Assembly: GCA_029204225.1 (NCBI GenBank)
Contig: CM055109.1
Coordinates: forward strand, 1,128,673-1,192,672
Direction of reading: 5' to 3'
Length of the DNA stretch: 64,000 nucleotides
DNA from: Diphasiastrum complanatum
Lineage: Eukaryota; Streptophyta; Lycopodiopsida; Lycopodiales; Lycopodiaceae
The notes under the pieces are model-generated. The model was not told the origin of the DNA, did no database searches, and was given only the letters and a program-made list of their open reading frames with translations. How positions within the stretch are numbered: position 1 is the stretch's first letter; the number at the start of each line of letters is the position of its first letter. The position numbers and the translations under genes were made by a program. This document shows, in pieces, positions 63,678 to 64,000 of this stretch.

Positions 63678-64000
63678 AAAGCTCTAACGGTTGTTTTGGT
63701 CGGAATGAAATGAGCCATTTTGGTCAGACGGTCAACTGTGACCCATATAGCGTCATTACCCTTTTGGGTTTTAGGCAGGCCTACTATAAAATCCATGGAG
63801 ATACTCTCCCATTTACCAGCTGGTATTTCTAAGGGAAGCAACAACCCTCCTACCTCTAAACGCTCTGCTTTGTTTACTTGACATTTCTGGCAACTGGTTA
63901 CATACTGGTGGACGTCCCTTTTCATACTGGGCCAGAAAAATTGCCTACGAAGAAGCTCATAGGTCTTTTGTATGCCTGGGTGTCCCGCACTAGGATTGTC
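63678..64000 (-). pseudogene. Gypsy integrase fragment, runs off the window
   Basis: On the minus strand it reads the integrase zinc-finger region and core start ([55 protein letters not shown]). It is very close to 47045-47380 of the complete element. It continues beyond the right edge. Confidence 0.92.

Overview
The window is nuclear DNA of a land plant. It has an intron-rich host gene with canonical GT-AG introns, plant-type Ty1/copia, Ty3/gypsy chromovirus, hAT and LINE elements, and plant LTR primer-binding sites (TGGTATCAGAGC). A long-introned lineage such as a fern is possible, but the sequence does not settle it. There is no prokaryotic operon, CRISPR array, rRNA gene or intact tRNA gene.

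One host gene dominates the left two thirds. It is an MMS19/MET18 homolog (cytosolic iron-sulfur assembly and DNA repair, HEAT repeats) on the minus strand. Nine exons can be placed: 40223-40035, 39909-39856, 39429-39343, 21173-20306, 20165-19783, 16627-16522, 14613-13694, 11066-10991 and 3927-3771. Reading phases agree at every junction but one, between 19783 and 16627, where a small exon seems to be missing. The N-terminal part (above 40.2 kb) and the last C-terminal residues (below 3.77 kb) were not found. Its introns have taken up nearly everything else between 4 and 39 kb, and one intron is about 18.2 kb long.

Layout. 0-2.2 kb: inverted-repeat-flanked chimera of hAT and gypsy remnants. 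4.3-9.4 kb: complete hAT element with TIRs and an 8-bp target duplication, carrying a mutated multi-exon transposase. 12.2-12.65 kb: copia integrase relic. 14.7-17.2 kb: three short non-autonomous elements, each with a perfect 8-bp target duplication. 21.8-25.9 kb: copia, LINE and hAT relics plus a fourth short element. 25.9-36.9 kb: an LTR split by two nearly identical head-to-tail LINEs. 36.9-38.96 kb: internally deleted gypsy copy. 39.3-40.2 kb: MMS19 exons. 43.2-54.9 kb: an older LINE split by a complete 6.4-kb gypsy chromovirus. 56.5-60.1 kb: a 3.7-kb LTR element with a nested short hAT-like element. 60.2-64 kb: hAT, LINE and gypsy relics.

Three patterns stand out. (1) The hAT-like elements share architecture and related termini, but each family packs its ends with a different short CG-rich palindromic word: GAATCGCGATTC, GCGTTCCGGAACGC, GGTACCGCGGTACC, GGAACGTTCC or CGTTTCGAAACG. 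(2) In every LINE copy where the junction survives, ORF1 ends in TAG about 6 nt before a potential GC-rich hairpin. In the three best copies ORF2 follows in the same frame without a nearby ATG, which suggests stop-codon readthrough. (3) The LINEs sit in (TC)n tracts, two of them inside LTRs, which suggests microsatellite-directed integration.
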